A stretch of 64,000 nt of DNA from JAJYKC01 sp035545735. GTDB lineage: Bacteria > Acidobacteriota > Terriglobia > Bryobacterales > Bryobacteraceae. Below, one piece after another: positions 35,293 to 43,455 of the stretch. Position 1 is the first letter of the stretch; each line of letters starts with the position of its first letter. Both the position numbers and the translations under genes were made by a program. Location of the stretch: the NCBI GenBank assembly GCA_035545735.1, contig DASZXS010000024.1:1-64000 (forward strand). Reading direction: 5' to 3'. The notes beneath the pieces are model-generated. The model was not told where the DNA came from, searched no databases, and saw only the letters and a list, made by a program, of their open reading frames with translations.

Positions 35293-37697
35293 GCGAAAAC
35301 AGTCTCCATAGGTTCGATTTGGATGAATTGAGTAGCGTTCACGGGACGCTCGCGCTCCAGCCACGCGTCCTTGGCCAGGGCCTTCGACCGTCGCAGGCGC
35401 TCGAGGATCTTCTCCTTTTCCACCTGGGGGGCGTAGACCGTTTCCTTCCGAATTCTCTCGATGCCGAAGCGTTCGGTAAAGTCATAGGTTCGCTCCAGGT
35501 AATTCGCGTGTTCCCGGTAATACTGGAAGAACAGGCAGGCCGCCTCCAGCGCCTCTTCCGTTGTCTCCACCGTGATCAGCAGATCGGCTTTCCGGACGCT
35601 CTTGCCCGCCGCGCCGCCCACCACCACCTGCCAGCTTCCTTCGTTGCCAATGAGTCCGATGTCCTTCACCGTTGCCTCGGCACAGTTGCGCGGGCAGCCG
35701 ACCGCGGCCATTTTTACCTTGTGCGGCGTGAAGAGATTCTCCAGCCTCCGCTCCAGCTCGATTCCCGCCGCGGTTGAATCCTGAACGCCAAAGCGGCAGA
35801 AATCCGAACCCACGCAGGTCTTGACCATCCGGACGCCCTTGGCGTACGCCTGGCCGGACGGCATTCCCAGGTCGTCCCATATTTGAGGCAGATCCGCTTT
35901 GTTGACTCCCAGCAAATCGATGCGCTGGCTGCCGGTTACCTTCACCATGCGCACGTTGTACTTTTCGGCGGCGTCGGCGATCCGGCGCAGTTCATCCGGC
36001 GACGTAACGCCGCCCCGCATGCGTGGAACCACCGAAAACGTCCCGTCTTTCTGGATGTTGGCATGCACCCGGTCGTTGATGAAGCGGGCGGAGCGGTCTT
36101 CTTCATGCTCGCCGCACCAAACCATGTCGATCAGGTAGCTCAACGCCGGCTTGCAGACTTCGCAGCCCTTGCGATTGCCGTAGACATTGAGCACTTCCTG
36201 CACCGACTTCAGTTTCTGTCCCCGAACGATTTCACGGAGCTGTTCATAGGAAAACGGCACGCAAGCGCAGAGAGTTGTCCTGGTTTCTTCTTCAAATTCC
36301 GGGGCCACGGCGCGGAGAAGCTGCAGGCAAAGCGAAGTGCAGCTTCCGCAGCCGGTGGACGCGCGCGTGCAGTCTTTCAACTGCGCGAGCGTATTGACGC
36401 CCCGTTCGTGAATCGCCTGGATAATTTCTCCCTTGGTTACTCCGATACAGCCGCACACGGTTTCGCTCTCCGGCATCTGCGCGACATCGAGGCCGGCGTC
36501 TTCGGGAGGGGGAGGGAAGAGCAGGTGACGGCGGTGGGGAGTTAGATCGGTTCGGCGGCGAAGCCAGTCCATGTACCGGTGGTCGTCGCGAGAATCGCCC
36601 ACCAGGATAACGCCGTGCAAGCGGTTGTCTTTTAGGAGCAGCTTTCGATAAATCCCCAAAGCCGGGTCTTCGAACCGTACGGAATGAACTCCGGCCTGGG
36701 TATCGTCGATGCATCCCGCCGAAAAAACTTCGACCCCCATGATCTTGAGCTTCGCCGCCGGCTGCGCACCGGCAAACACCGGCCCGCGATTCCCGGTAAT
36801 GGTGGCCGCGAGGACCTTCCCTTGTTCGAGCAGTGGCGCAACCAGTCCGTAAGTCTCGCCGCGATGTTCCGTGCATTCTCCGACCGCATAAATGCCGGCA
36901 TGAGAGGTCTCCAGGTGGTCGTTGACCACGATGCCGCGATTGACTGCGATCCCGGCGGCTCGCGCCAGTTCCACGTTGGGGCGGATGCCCGCCGCGATGA
37001 CCACCAACTCGGCTTCGATCTCGTCGCCCCCCGCGAAGCGAAGTCCTTCGACGCGCCCGTTGCCCAACAGACGCTCGGTCCTCTTTTCGAGGAGGACGCG
37101 GACGCCGAGATCCTCGATCTTGTTTCTCAGATATTCACCGCCCGCCAGATCCAACTGGCGCTCCATCAGCGAGGGCATAAGGTGAACCACGGTTACATCG
37201 CAGCCCTGCACCTGAAGTCCCCGGGCCGCTTCGAGGCCCAGCAGTCCGCCGCCTAACACCACGGCTTTCTTTCCCGGCGCGGCGCGTTCCAGGAGCGCCC
37301 GCGTGTCGTCCAAGGTGCGGAAGACAAAGACGTTTTCCTTTTCCACACCCGGAACTGGCGGAACAAACGCAGTGCTTCCGGTGGCCAGAATCAGCGCGTC
37401 GAACGGAGTCTTTTCGCCCCGGTCATCCGTAACAATGCGCCGTTGCGGGTCAATTCCGGTGACGCGGACGCCGAGCCTGGGGCGAATGCCGTTCGACAGA
37501 TACCAGGAAAGATCGTTCAGTACGATTTCTTCCGCGGACTTTTCGCCCGCGAGCACCGAGGAAAGCAGGATGCGGTTGTAGTTTACGTGTGTTTCATCGC
37601 CAAAGATGGTGATTTCAAAGTTGTGCTGGTAGCGGAGAACCTGCTCCACGCACGCCACCCCGGCCATGCCGTTTCCAGCGACAATAAGTTTCTTCAT
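35289..37697 (-). CDS. nirB: NADH-dependent nitrite reductase large subunit
   Basis: From ATG 37697, 802 residues. Pyridine-nucleotide disulfide reductase domain (LIVAGNGMAGVACVEQVL, GKKAVVLGGGLLGLEAARGL, GIYAVGECTEH), two BFD-like [2Fe-2S] segments (ETVCGCIGVTKGEI, STGCGSCTSLC), nitrite/sulfite reductase ferredoxin-like half domains, and the siroheme/[4Fe-4S] ligands CVGSDFCRFG ... GCPRNCAEATVKD. Reduces nitrite to ammonium. Upstream 13 codons are open but ATG 37697 directly precedes the Rossmann motif. The 15-bp dyad at 37840-37854 lies 143 bp upstream. No nitrate reductase or nitrite transporter gene is visible in the window. Confidence 0.92.
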   Translation of the reverse strand: MKKLIVAGNGMAGVACVEQVLRYQHNFEITIFGDETHVNYNRILLSSVLAGEKSAEEIVLNDLSWYLSNGIRPRLGVRVTGIDPQRRIVTDDRGEKTPFDALILATGSTAFVPPVPGVEKENVFVFRTLDDTRALLERAAPGKKAVVLGGGLLGLEAARGLQVQGCDVTVVHLMPSLMERQLDLAGGEYLRNKIEDLGVRVLLEKRTERLLGNGRVEGLRFAGGDEIEAELVVIAAGIRPNVELARAAGIAVNRGIVVNDHLETSHAGIYAVGECTEHRGETYGLVAPLLEQGKVLAATITGNRGPVFAGAQPAAKLKIMGVEVFSAGCIDDTQAGVHSVRFEDPALGIYRKLLLKDNRLHGVILVGDSRDDHRYMDWLRRRTDLTPHRRHLLFPPPPEDAGLDVAQMPESETVCGCIGVTKGEIIQAIHERGVNTLAQLKDCTRASTGCGSCTSLCLQLLRAVAPEFEEETRTTLCACVPFSYEQLREIVRGQKLKSVQEVLNVYGNRKGCEVCKPALSYLIDMVWCGEHEEDRSARFINDRVHANIQKDGTFSVVPRMRGGVTSPDELRRIADAAEKYNVRMVKVTGSQRIDLLGVNKADLPQIWDDLGMPSGQAYAKGVRMVKTCVGSDFCRFGVQDSTAAGIELERRLENLFTPHKVKMAAVGCPRNCAEATVKDIGLIGNEGSWQVVVGGAAGKSVRKADLLITVETTEEALEAACLFFQYYREHANYLERTYDFTERFGIERIRKETVYAPQVEKEKILERLRRSKALAKDAWLERERPVNATQFIQIEPMETVFA

Positions 37698-37839
37698 GGG
37701 TTTTCGCAGAACCACCTTCCACCGCCGCGCGGCCAAAGCCGCAAGGCAGTGCTTCCAATTGTTTTCTACCAGGGGGTATGCTCAACTCAGAGCGCTACGT
37801 GGGAAGGCAGACGTGGAGCTTCACAGCGTTCCAACAATA

Positions 37840-37854
37840 GTCCGTGTCACGGAC
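37840..37854. promoter_or_regulatory. 15-bp perfect dyad upstream of nirBD
   Basis: GTCCGTG-T-CACGGAC in the interval between the ROK gene end and nirB, both on the minus strand. It may be a regulator site for nirBD or a hairpin after the kinase gene. A TATTGT -10-like hexamer follows directly on the minus strand (37839-37834). Confidence 0.5.
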
Positions 37855-37905
37855 CAACTAAAAGCAGACTATCAAAGTTTGACCGGCGTGATGCCAAAGA
37901 AGATT

Positions 37906-38610
37906 TTATCGGCGCGATAAACGGCGGGATGGTTTTTTGCCGGCTCGTCCGGCGTTTTTCTGTTCCGTCCACAGCCGTTCACCGCCCAGGAGGGCGTTTT
38001 GATTGTCCCCGAGCCGTGCGCCCTTCGGGAGTTGTTTCAGCAGCTTCGAATTCCCTCCGCCGAGCACCACGTAGTCGGCCTCCAGCGCCGTTTTGAGCTG
38101 TTCGGTGATTTTCTGGACATGAGCCCGCCATCGCTTCTTGCCAAGACGCTCCAGTCCCCGCTTCCCGATGTAATCTTCGTAGGTGCGGCCCTTGCGGTAA
38201 GGCATGTGCGCGATTTCCATGGGCTGCAGCACGCCGTCCAGGATGAGCGCCGTCCCAAGACCCGTGCCGAGGCCAAGAAATAGCATCCTTCCGCCTTCAT
38301 AGCTGCCCAGAGCCTGCATGGCGGCGTCATTCACGAGATGTACGGGATAGCCGAAGGCTTTTGAGAAATCGAAGCCAACCCAACCCTTCCCCAGGTTGTG
38401 CGGATCGGTGACGGGCTTTCCGTTGATTACGGGCCCGGGGTATCCAATTGAGATTACGGAAAAATCCCAATCCTTAGTGACACCTCGAACGGAGGAGACC
38501 ATTTTCTGAGGGGTCATCGACGGTCCGGAGGGAATTTTTACCGCTTCCCGGTGGTGTGCATCCATAACTTTTACATTGGTGCCCCCCACATCAATCACCA
38601 GAATTCTCAT
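37906..38610 (-). CDS. ROK-family kinase, polyphosphate-glucokinase-like
   Basis: From ATG 38610, 234 residues. ROK/PPGK signatures: ILVIDVGGTNVKVMDA (phosphate 1), VISIGYPGPVINGKP, HLVNDAAMQALGSYEG, MLFLGLGTGLGTALILDG, and the C-terminal VLGGGNSKLLKQLP. The short length and missing zinc cluster agree with polyphosphate glucokinase rather than NagC-type ROK proteins, so glucose phosphorylation from polyphosphate or ATP is likely. A GTG four codons upstream is open, but GGAGG lies five bases before ATG 38610. The basic tail (GRAGKKPSRRLSRR) is unusual. Confidence 0.75.
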   Translation of the reverse strand: MRILVIDVGGTNVKVMDAHHREAVKIPSGPSMTPQKMVSSVRGVTKDWDFSVISIGYPGPVINGKPVTDPHNLGKGWVGFDFSKAFGYPVHLVNDAAMQALGSYEGGRMLFLGLGTGLGTALILDGVLQPMEIAHMPYRKGRTYEDYIGKRGLERLGKKRWRAHVQKITEQLKTALEADYVVLGGGNSKLLKQLPKGARLGDNQNALLGGERLWTEQKNAGRAGKKPSRRLSRR

Positions 38611-38749
38611 CGTATCCTCCACGACCCAAATAGTTTACCTAAAATGACAGTCTCGCGAACACTTTGTCCTTCGGCATGCATCTGTTTAACAGCGGTGGTC
38701 GAAAAACGTTGGAAACCCGCGGGCCGAAAAATCCTGAGGGTGCGATACA

Positions 38750-39580
38750 ATGCCTTTAGATAGATCACATATAGGTGGTAGAGGGTTTCGAGGTTTGGGC
38801 ACATCATACTTTAGGCGCGCCCGGTTTCTGTCCGCAGCATTCGCCATTCTTCTATTCTCCTGGCCCGTGTCCCCGGCGCTCGCCTCCGGCGACCCGGACG
38901 GGAGTTTTTCCAATGCCTTGAAGGGGGAAGATACCGAGATTCTTTCCCGCTATCTTGCTGCCACCCAGGAACAGAAAAATGCCCTTCGCGGGGTATCGAT
39001 GGAGGTAGACATCGACGCTGAGCTTCCCAGGCTTAAGAAAAAGGGAAAGTTGCATGCGCTTCGGATGATTTCGAGTGTGGGGAAAATCACCTACCGCATG
39101 CTTGGCTTCAGCGGCGATGCGTCGGTAAAGAAGGACGTGATTGCCCGCTATTTGACGGCGGAAGTGCAGTCGCAGGGCACCAAGGACGATCTGTCGATCA
39201 CTCCGGCAAATTATAAGTTTAAATTCAAGGGAACGGAAGTCGAGAATGGAAAGAATGTATACGTATTTCGCATCTCGCCGCGAAAAAAGAGAGTTGGCCT
39301 TTTCAAGGGGGAACTCTGGCTCGACCCCGACACCTGCATGCCGGTACGGGAATCCGGACGCTTCGTAAAATCGCCGTCCATCTTCTTTAAGAGGCTGGAT
39401 TTTGTGCGCGAATACGCCATGAACAATGGCATATCCGTGCCCCGCCGTATTGAATCGAAGGTGGCGACGCGCATCGTCGGAACGGTTGAGCTGGAGATCA
39501 ACTTCATGAATCCGTTGAAAACGCCCGATGCGGACAAGGATAACGGAGCTGGCGTCTCCGATGGCGCCGGGACCAGATAG
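38750..39580 (+). CDS. secreted LolA-like outer-membrane lipoprotein-sorting-type protein
   Basis: A 276-residue protein with a long basic n-region and signal helix (LSAAFAILLFSWPVSPALAS), then a beta-rich body (EVDIDAELPRLKKKGKLHAL, YVFRISPRKKRVGLFKGELW, LDPDTCMPVRESGRF). This resembles the LolA/LppX fold that binds acyl chains. A TTG at 38795 could be the true start. It lies 21 bp before hpnJ on the same strand, so it may be co-transcribed and could serve transport of hopanoids or other lipids; that is inference. Confidence 0.5.
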   Translation: MPLDRSHIGGRGFRGLGTSYFRRARFLSAAFAILLFSWPVSPALASGDPDGSFSNALKGEDTEILSRYLAATQEQKNALRGVSMEVDIDAELPRLKKKGKLHALRMISSVGKITYRMLGFSGDASVKKDVIARYLTAEVQSQGTKDDLSITPANYKFKFKGTEVENGKNVYVFRISPRKKRVGLFKGELWLDPDTCMPVRESGRFVKSPSIFFKRLDFVREYAMNNGISVPRRIESKVATRIVGTVELEINFMNPLKTPDADKDNGAGVSDGAGTR

Positions 39581-39601
39581 AGAAATTTCGAGAACAGTTT
39601 A

Positions 39602-41077
39602 ATGAGAACATTATTCCTGAATCCGCCGTCATTCGAGGGTTTCGATGGAGGCGCGGGTTCGCGGTGGCCGGCGTCGAGAGAGATCGAATCGTACTGGTAT
39701 CCGGTGTGGTTGTGCTATCCGGCGGGGATGCTGGCGGACAGCAAAGTGGTGGACGGTCCTCCGCACAAGGTCTCCATCGAACAAACGGTCGAGATGGGCA
39801 AGGATTTTGAGCTGCTTGTCCTCTTCACGTCAACCCCCGGTTTTTCCGTCGATGTCCGCATCGCGGAAATGATGAAGGACGTCAATCCGAAGCTCAAGGT
39901 GGCTTTCGTCGGGCCGCCCGTGACCGTGGAGCCCGAGAAGGCGTTTCAGGATTCCTCGGCTATCGACTTTATCGTGCGCAAGGAGTTCGACCACCAGATT
40001 GCCGGCTTTGCCCAGGGAAAGCCGCTCGCCGAATTACCCGGCGTGAGCTACCGGAAAAACGGCAAAGTGGTGCACAATCCTGAAGGCGGCGTGATCGAAA
40101 ACCTGGATGAGCTGCCGTGGGTAACCAAGGTCTACAAGCGCGATCTCGATTTCCGGCGCTACAACGTTCCTTTCCTCCTGAATCCCTACATTTCCTTTTA
40201 CACATCGCGCGGCTGTCCGGCGATGTGCACGTTTTGCCTGTGGCCGCAGACGCACTCCGGCCATCGCTGGCGTCTCCGGTCGGTGAACGACATCGTGAAT
40301 GAGTGCCGCTATGCGCTCGGGGACTTTCCGGGGTTGAAGGAGATCTTCTTCGACGACGACACCTTCAATTACAAAAAAGACCGCACCATCGAGCTGTGCA
40401 AAGCGCTCAAGCCGCTGAACTTTACCTGGTCCTGCACGTCGCGCGTCACCACCGACTATGAGACCTTGAAAGCGATGAAGGAAGCCGGCTGCCGGCTTCT
40501 GATTGTCGGCTACGAATCGGGCGATCAGCAGATTCTCAAAAACATCAAGAAGGGCGCCACCGTCGAGATGGCGAAGCGCTTTACGGAGAACGCTCACAAG
40601 CTGGGGTTAACGATTCACGGCGATTTTATCGTCGGCCTGCCCGGCGAGAGCCGGCAGACGCTGCGAAATACCATCGACTTCGCCAAGCGGCTCGATGTCG
40701 AAACCATCCAGGTTTCCATCGCCCATCCCTATCCCGGCACCGAATTCTACGAGTACGTCAAGAAAAACGATCTCATCACCATCGACTCGATGACCGATGA
40801 AAGCGGGCATCAGCTTCCGAACATCATCTATCCGGGCCTCAACCGCGGTGAACTGGTGGAGTGGGTGGAGCGTTTTTACGGCGAGTACTATTTCCGCCCG
40901 AAAGCCGCGTGGCGCGTGGTGAAACAAGCCGTGGTGAACAACGATATTCCCCGGCTTTACAAGGAAGCGCGCGAGTATCTGGCGCTTCGCTCGAAGCGCA
41001 AGGATTTCGTCAAGCAGCAGAAAAAAGCGCACGAAGGTCCGGAAGTTTTAACGGGCGCGGGGGACCGCGTGTCTTGA
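39602..41077 (+). CDS. hpnJ: hopanoid-associated radical SAM protein HpnJ
   Basis: A 491-residue radical SAM enzyme with a B12-binding-like N-terminal domain and the cluster motif C205-x3-C209-x2-C212 (RGCPAMCTFCLWPQT). The overall sequence (LFLNPPSFEGFDGGAGSRWP, VWLCYPAGMLADSKVVDG, LKEIFFDDDTFNYKKDRT, AHPYPGTEFYEYVKKNDLI) matches HpnJ, which is known to make the cyclitol-ether head group of bacteriohopanetetrol from its glucosaminyl form. It leads a run with 4-bp overlaps: hpnJ, two small transporters, hpnI. Membrane-associated hopanoid modification is expected. Confidence 0.88.
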   Translation: MRTLFLNPPSFEGFDGGAGSRWPASREIESYWYPVWLCYPAGMLADSKVVDGPPHKVSIEQTVEMGKDFELLVLFTSTPGFSVDVRIAEMMKDVNPKLKVAFVGPPVTVEPEKAFQDSSAIDFIVRKEFDHQIAGFAQGKPLAELPGVSYRKNGKVVHNPEGGVIENLDELPWVTKVYKRDLDFRRYNVPFLLNPYISFYTSRGCPAMCTFCLWPQTHSGHRWRLRSVNDIVNECRYALGDFPGLKEIFFDDDTFNYKKDRTIELCKALKPLNFTWSCTSRVTTDYETLKAMKEAGCRLLIVGYESGDQQILKNIKKGATVEMAKRFTENAHKLGLTIHGDFIVGLPGESRQTLRNTIDFAKRLDVETIQVSIAHPYPGTEFYEYVKKNDLITIDSMTDESGHQLPNIIYPGLNRGELVEWVERFYGEYYFRPKAAWRVVKQAVVNNDIPRLYKEAREYLALRSKRKDFVKQQKKAHEGPEVLTGAGDRVS

Positions 41078-41523
41078 GCAGCGAGCATAAGCGGTTAAGT
41101 TCCAAGACGCGCACGCTCACGCTGGTAGTGGTTTTTAGCCAGGCGCTGGGAAACTTTGCCCTTGCCTGGGGAATGAAGCACCTGCCCGCGCAGTTCTCCT
41201 TCACGCCGCTCTCGGTGCTGAAGGTTCTGTTCGAGCCCTGGGTCGCCGCGGGTATTTTGTTGCTGATGCTCTGGATGCTCTCGCGGATGGCGCTGCTGAG
41301 CTGGGCGGACTTAAGCTACGTGCTGCCCGTGACGGCAGGCGGCTACATCCTGTCCACTCTGATGGGGAAGTGGTTTCTGGCTGAGCAGATTTCCGGGACA
41401 CGATGGGCCGGCACTCTGCTGATCGTCGCCGGCATCGTGCTGGTGGGTCTGACCCAGCACAATACCACCAAGCCGGATGAAGTCCCGCAACGTATCGAGG
41501 AGCCGGTAGAGGTTCTCACATGA
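41074..41523 (+). CDS. 4-TM EmrE/EamA-like membrane protein, first of a pair
   Basis: 149 residues from a TTG that overlaps the hpnJ stop (TTGA). Four hydrophobic helices: TLTLVVVFSQALGNFALAWG, VLFEPWVAAGILLLMLWML, ADLSYVLPVTAGGYILSTLM and WAGTLLIVAGIVLVGL. The LSYVLPVTAGGYIL stretch matches the half-size DMT/SMR fold. With the next gene it forms an ArnE/ArnF-like pair of unequal partners. Its place between hpnJ and hpnI suggests transport or flipping of a hopanoid or its glycosylated intermediate. Confidence 0.7.
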   Translation: MSSEHKRLSSKTRTLTLVVVFSQALGNFALAWGMKHLPAQFSFTPLSVLKVLFEPWVAAGILLLMLWMLSRMALLSWADLSYVLPVTAGGYILSTLMGKWFLAEQISGTRWAGTLLIVAGIVLVGLTQHNTTKPDEVPQRIEEPVEVLT

Positions 41524-41879
41524 TTGCCTGGCTGTTGGTGGGGGTGATTATGGCTTCGACCATCACCGGCGATCTCTTGCAGACCGCTGAGATGAAGCGG
41601 CACGGAGAAGTGCGTTTCACCAATGGCCGTCTGCGCCGCTCGCTGGGGATCTTTACGAGGCCGCTTTTGCTGCTTACAATCCTCTGCATGGCAGTGTCGT
41701 TCTTCGCATTCCTGAAACTATTGACCGTGGCGGATCTGAGTTTTGCCGTTCCGGCCACCGCCGGGACCTTTGTGCTCGAAACCATCCTCGCCAAGATCTT
41801 CTTAAAGGAGCAGATCAACACGCTGCGCTGGGCGGGGGCTTGCCTGGTGGCGTGCGGAGTGGCATTGCTGGCGCTGTGA
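41520..41879 (+). CDS. 4-TM EmrE/EamA-like membrane protein, second of a pair
   Basis: 119 residues; ATG overlaps the previous stop (ATGA). Four helices with the same signature as its partner: MIAWLLVGVIMASTITGDLL, PLLLLTILCMAVSFFAFLKL, LSFAVPATAGTFVLETILAK and LRWAGACLVACGVALLAL. The two proteins differ in loop charge, as expected for an antiparallel heterodimer. Function inferred from context only. Confidence 0.7.
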   Translation: MIAWLLVGVIMASTITGDLLQTAEMKRHGEVRFTNGRLRRSLGIFTRPLLLLTILCMAVSFFAFLKLLTVADLSFAVPATAGTFVLETILAKIFLKEQINTLRWAGACLVACGVALLAL

Positions 41880-43009
41880 CCGCCGGCGGCGTGGCCATCG
41901 CGGCGGTGGTTGCAGTGGCGGGAGGCTACCAGTTATTTGCGCTCGCCGCGGTTCTGCGGCATTTGTTTGCCCGTTCCGCTCCCGAACCCTCCACGCGTCC
42001 GCCCGTTTCCATTCTCAAACCAATTCGCGGTCTCGATGCCGGGTTCCTGGAGGCGATTCGCTCGCACGCCACGCAGGAATATGCGCCCGGCTTTGAGATT
42101 CTGTTCGGCGTGCGGGACCCGGCCGACCCGGCCGTCCCGGAAATCGAGCGCCTGATCCGGGAATTTCCCGGGGTCCCCATTCGCTTGCTGCATTGCTCCA
42201 CGGATGCGCCGAATGGGAAGGTAGGGGTGCTGATGGATCTGGCAAAGGAGGCACGCTATCCCGTCTGGATTGTCAGTGACGGTGACATTTCCGTGCCGCA
42301 AGGCTACCTTGCGAGCGTGACGGCGCCTCTAGCGGAGCCGCCGGTTGGGGTCGTGACCTGTTTATACCGGGCCGAGGCGTCGGACCTGCCGGGCCGTTTC
42401 GAAGCCCTGGGCGTGGTGACGGACTTTGCGCCGAGCGCGCTGGTGGCGCCACTGGTTGGCGTCTCCGAGTTCGGCTTCGGCTCCACTCTGGCGTTCCGGC
42501 GCGACGACCTGCTTGCGATTGGCGGCTTCGAGGCGATTAGCGGCTATGTCGCCGACGACTATCATCTGGGGGCCAAAATTCATGCCCTGGGGCGCCGGAA
42601 CGTGATCTCCCAAACCGTGGTCGGCGCCTCGTTACATGCTGCCGGCTGGAGAGACGTCTGGAAACACCAGGTCCGATGGGCGCGCACGATCCGGGTCTCC
42701 CGCCCGGCGGGGTACGCCGGTTTGCCCGTGACGCACGCCAGTTTCTGGGCTCTCATCGCGGCCGTCACAGGCCATTTTTTTCTCGCGGGGGCGCTTCTTT
42801 GCGTCCGCCTGGCCCTTGCCCTCGTGTCCGGCTGGGTCCTGCTCCGCAGCCCCGACGCCCTGCGCTGGATCTGGCTGACACCGCTTCGCGATCTTTACGC
42901 GGTTGCCGTGTGGGCGGCGGGCCTCGCGGGGAAAAAGGTTCTCTGGCGCGGGCGGATGCTTACCCTCGACCCCCGGGGCAGGATTATTCAGGAAAGTCCT
43001 TCCAACTAA
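41876..43009 (+). CDS. hpnI: hopanoid glycosyltransferase HpnI
   Basis: 377 residues from GTG 41876, overlapping the previous stop (GTGA); a TTG at 41840 is also open. A GT2-family ceramide-glucosyltransferase-like protein: N-terminal helix, VSILKPIRGLDAGFLEAI, FEILFGVRDPADPAVPEI, WIVSDGDISVPQGYL (D-x-D), YVADDYHLGAKI, HQVRWARTIRVSRP (QxxRW) and C-terminal helices. HpnI is known to add GlcNAc to bacteriohopanetetrol; HpnK then deacetylates it. No hpnK is present downstream in this window, so it would have to be elsewhere. Confidence 0.82.
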   Translation: MTAGGVAIAAVVAVAGGYQLFALAAVLRHLFARSAPEPSTRPPVSILKPIRGLDAGFLEAIRSHATQEYAPGFEILFGVRDPADPAVPEIERLIREFPGVPIRLLHCSTDAPNGKVGVLMDLAKEARYPVWIVSDGDISVPQGYLASVTAPLAEPPVGVVTCLYRAEASDLPGRFEALGVVTDFAPSALVAPLVGVSEFGFGSTLAFRRDDLLAIGGFEAISGYVADDYHLGAKIHALGRRNVISQTVVGASLHAAGWRDVWKHQVRWARTIRVSRPAGYAGLPVTHASFWALIAAVTGHFFLAGALLCVRLALALVSGWVLLRSPDALRWIWLTPLRDLYAVAVWAAGLAGKKVLWRGRMLTLDPRGRIIQESPSN

Positions 43010-43075
43010 CTAACTTCTGGCTTCCCTATAGCTACCCATTACTGTGGTTCTGTCTGGCCCGCGCTGCGATGACCA

Positions 43076-43108
43076 TTGACAACGCTGCGAGATCCTGGTA
43101 AATACTAT
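43076..43108 (+). promoter_or_regulatory. candidate promoter of the peptide/radical SAM/sulfotransferase cassette
   Basis: Perfect -35 TTGACA (43076-43081) followed by an A/T-rich TAAATACTAT (43099-43108) that contains -10-like hexamers; the spacing for the best hexamer is not ideal. It lies after the hpnI stop and would give a leader of about 110 nt before the peptide gene. Confidence 0.45.
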
Positions 43109-43221
43109 GTGCACGCACCGCATTTTGCGCCGGTGGTGAGTTAAGAAACCGGTCGCTTTATTTTGTTCTTAGCATCCAGCTGCGGAAAAGCTCGACGCAG
43201 CGGAGGTCCCAGGAGAACACC

Positions 43222-43455
43222 ATGCCCTCACCCGAAGAACGAATTGCGGAATTTGGATCGATCTGGAAGTATCGCCGTCCCGGTCCGATTACCGACCCCA
43301 TTTGGATGGAGTATGCTCTCGAAGAAATAGATCCGGCATTGCGGACACGACTGTCGGCAATTCGTCTGGAAACCGCCGCCAACGTGTATCGAGCCATCGC
43401 CGAGGGCGTCGCGAATGCCGCAAAATCGGTGGCGTCGACGCGCTCTGGTGACTAG
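43222..43455 (+). CDS. 77-residue protein, candidate substrate peptide of the adjacent enzymes
   Basis: A small protein with a strong ribosome site (AGGAG seven bases before ATG). It has an aromatic N-terminal part (EFGSIWKYRRPGPITDPIW, MEYALEEIDP) and a helical C-terminal part (LETAANVYRAIAEGVANAAK). It has no Cys, no signal peptide and no membrane helix; three Tyr and two Trp are present. No match to a known precursor family comes to mind. The downstream radical SAM gene overlaps its 3' end by 41 bp, consistent with translational coupling. It could be a ribosomal peptide precursor, a carrier, or a chaperone subunit. Confidence 0.55.
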   Translation: MPSPEERIAEFGSIWKYRRPGPITDPIWMEYALEEIDPALRTRLSAIRLETAANVYRAIAEGVANAAKSVASTRSGD

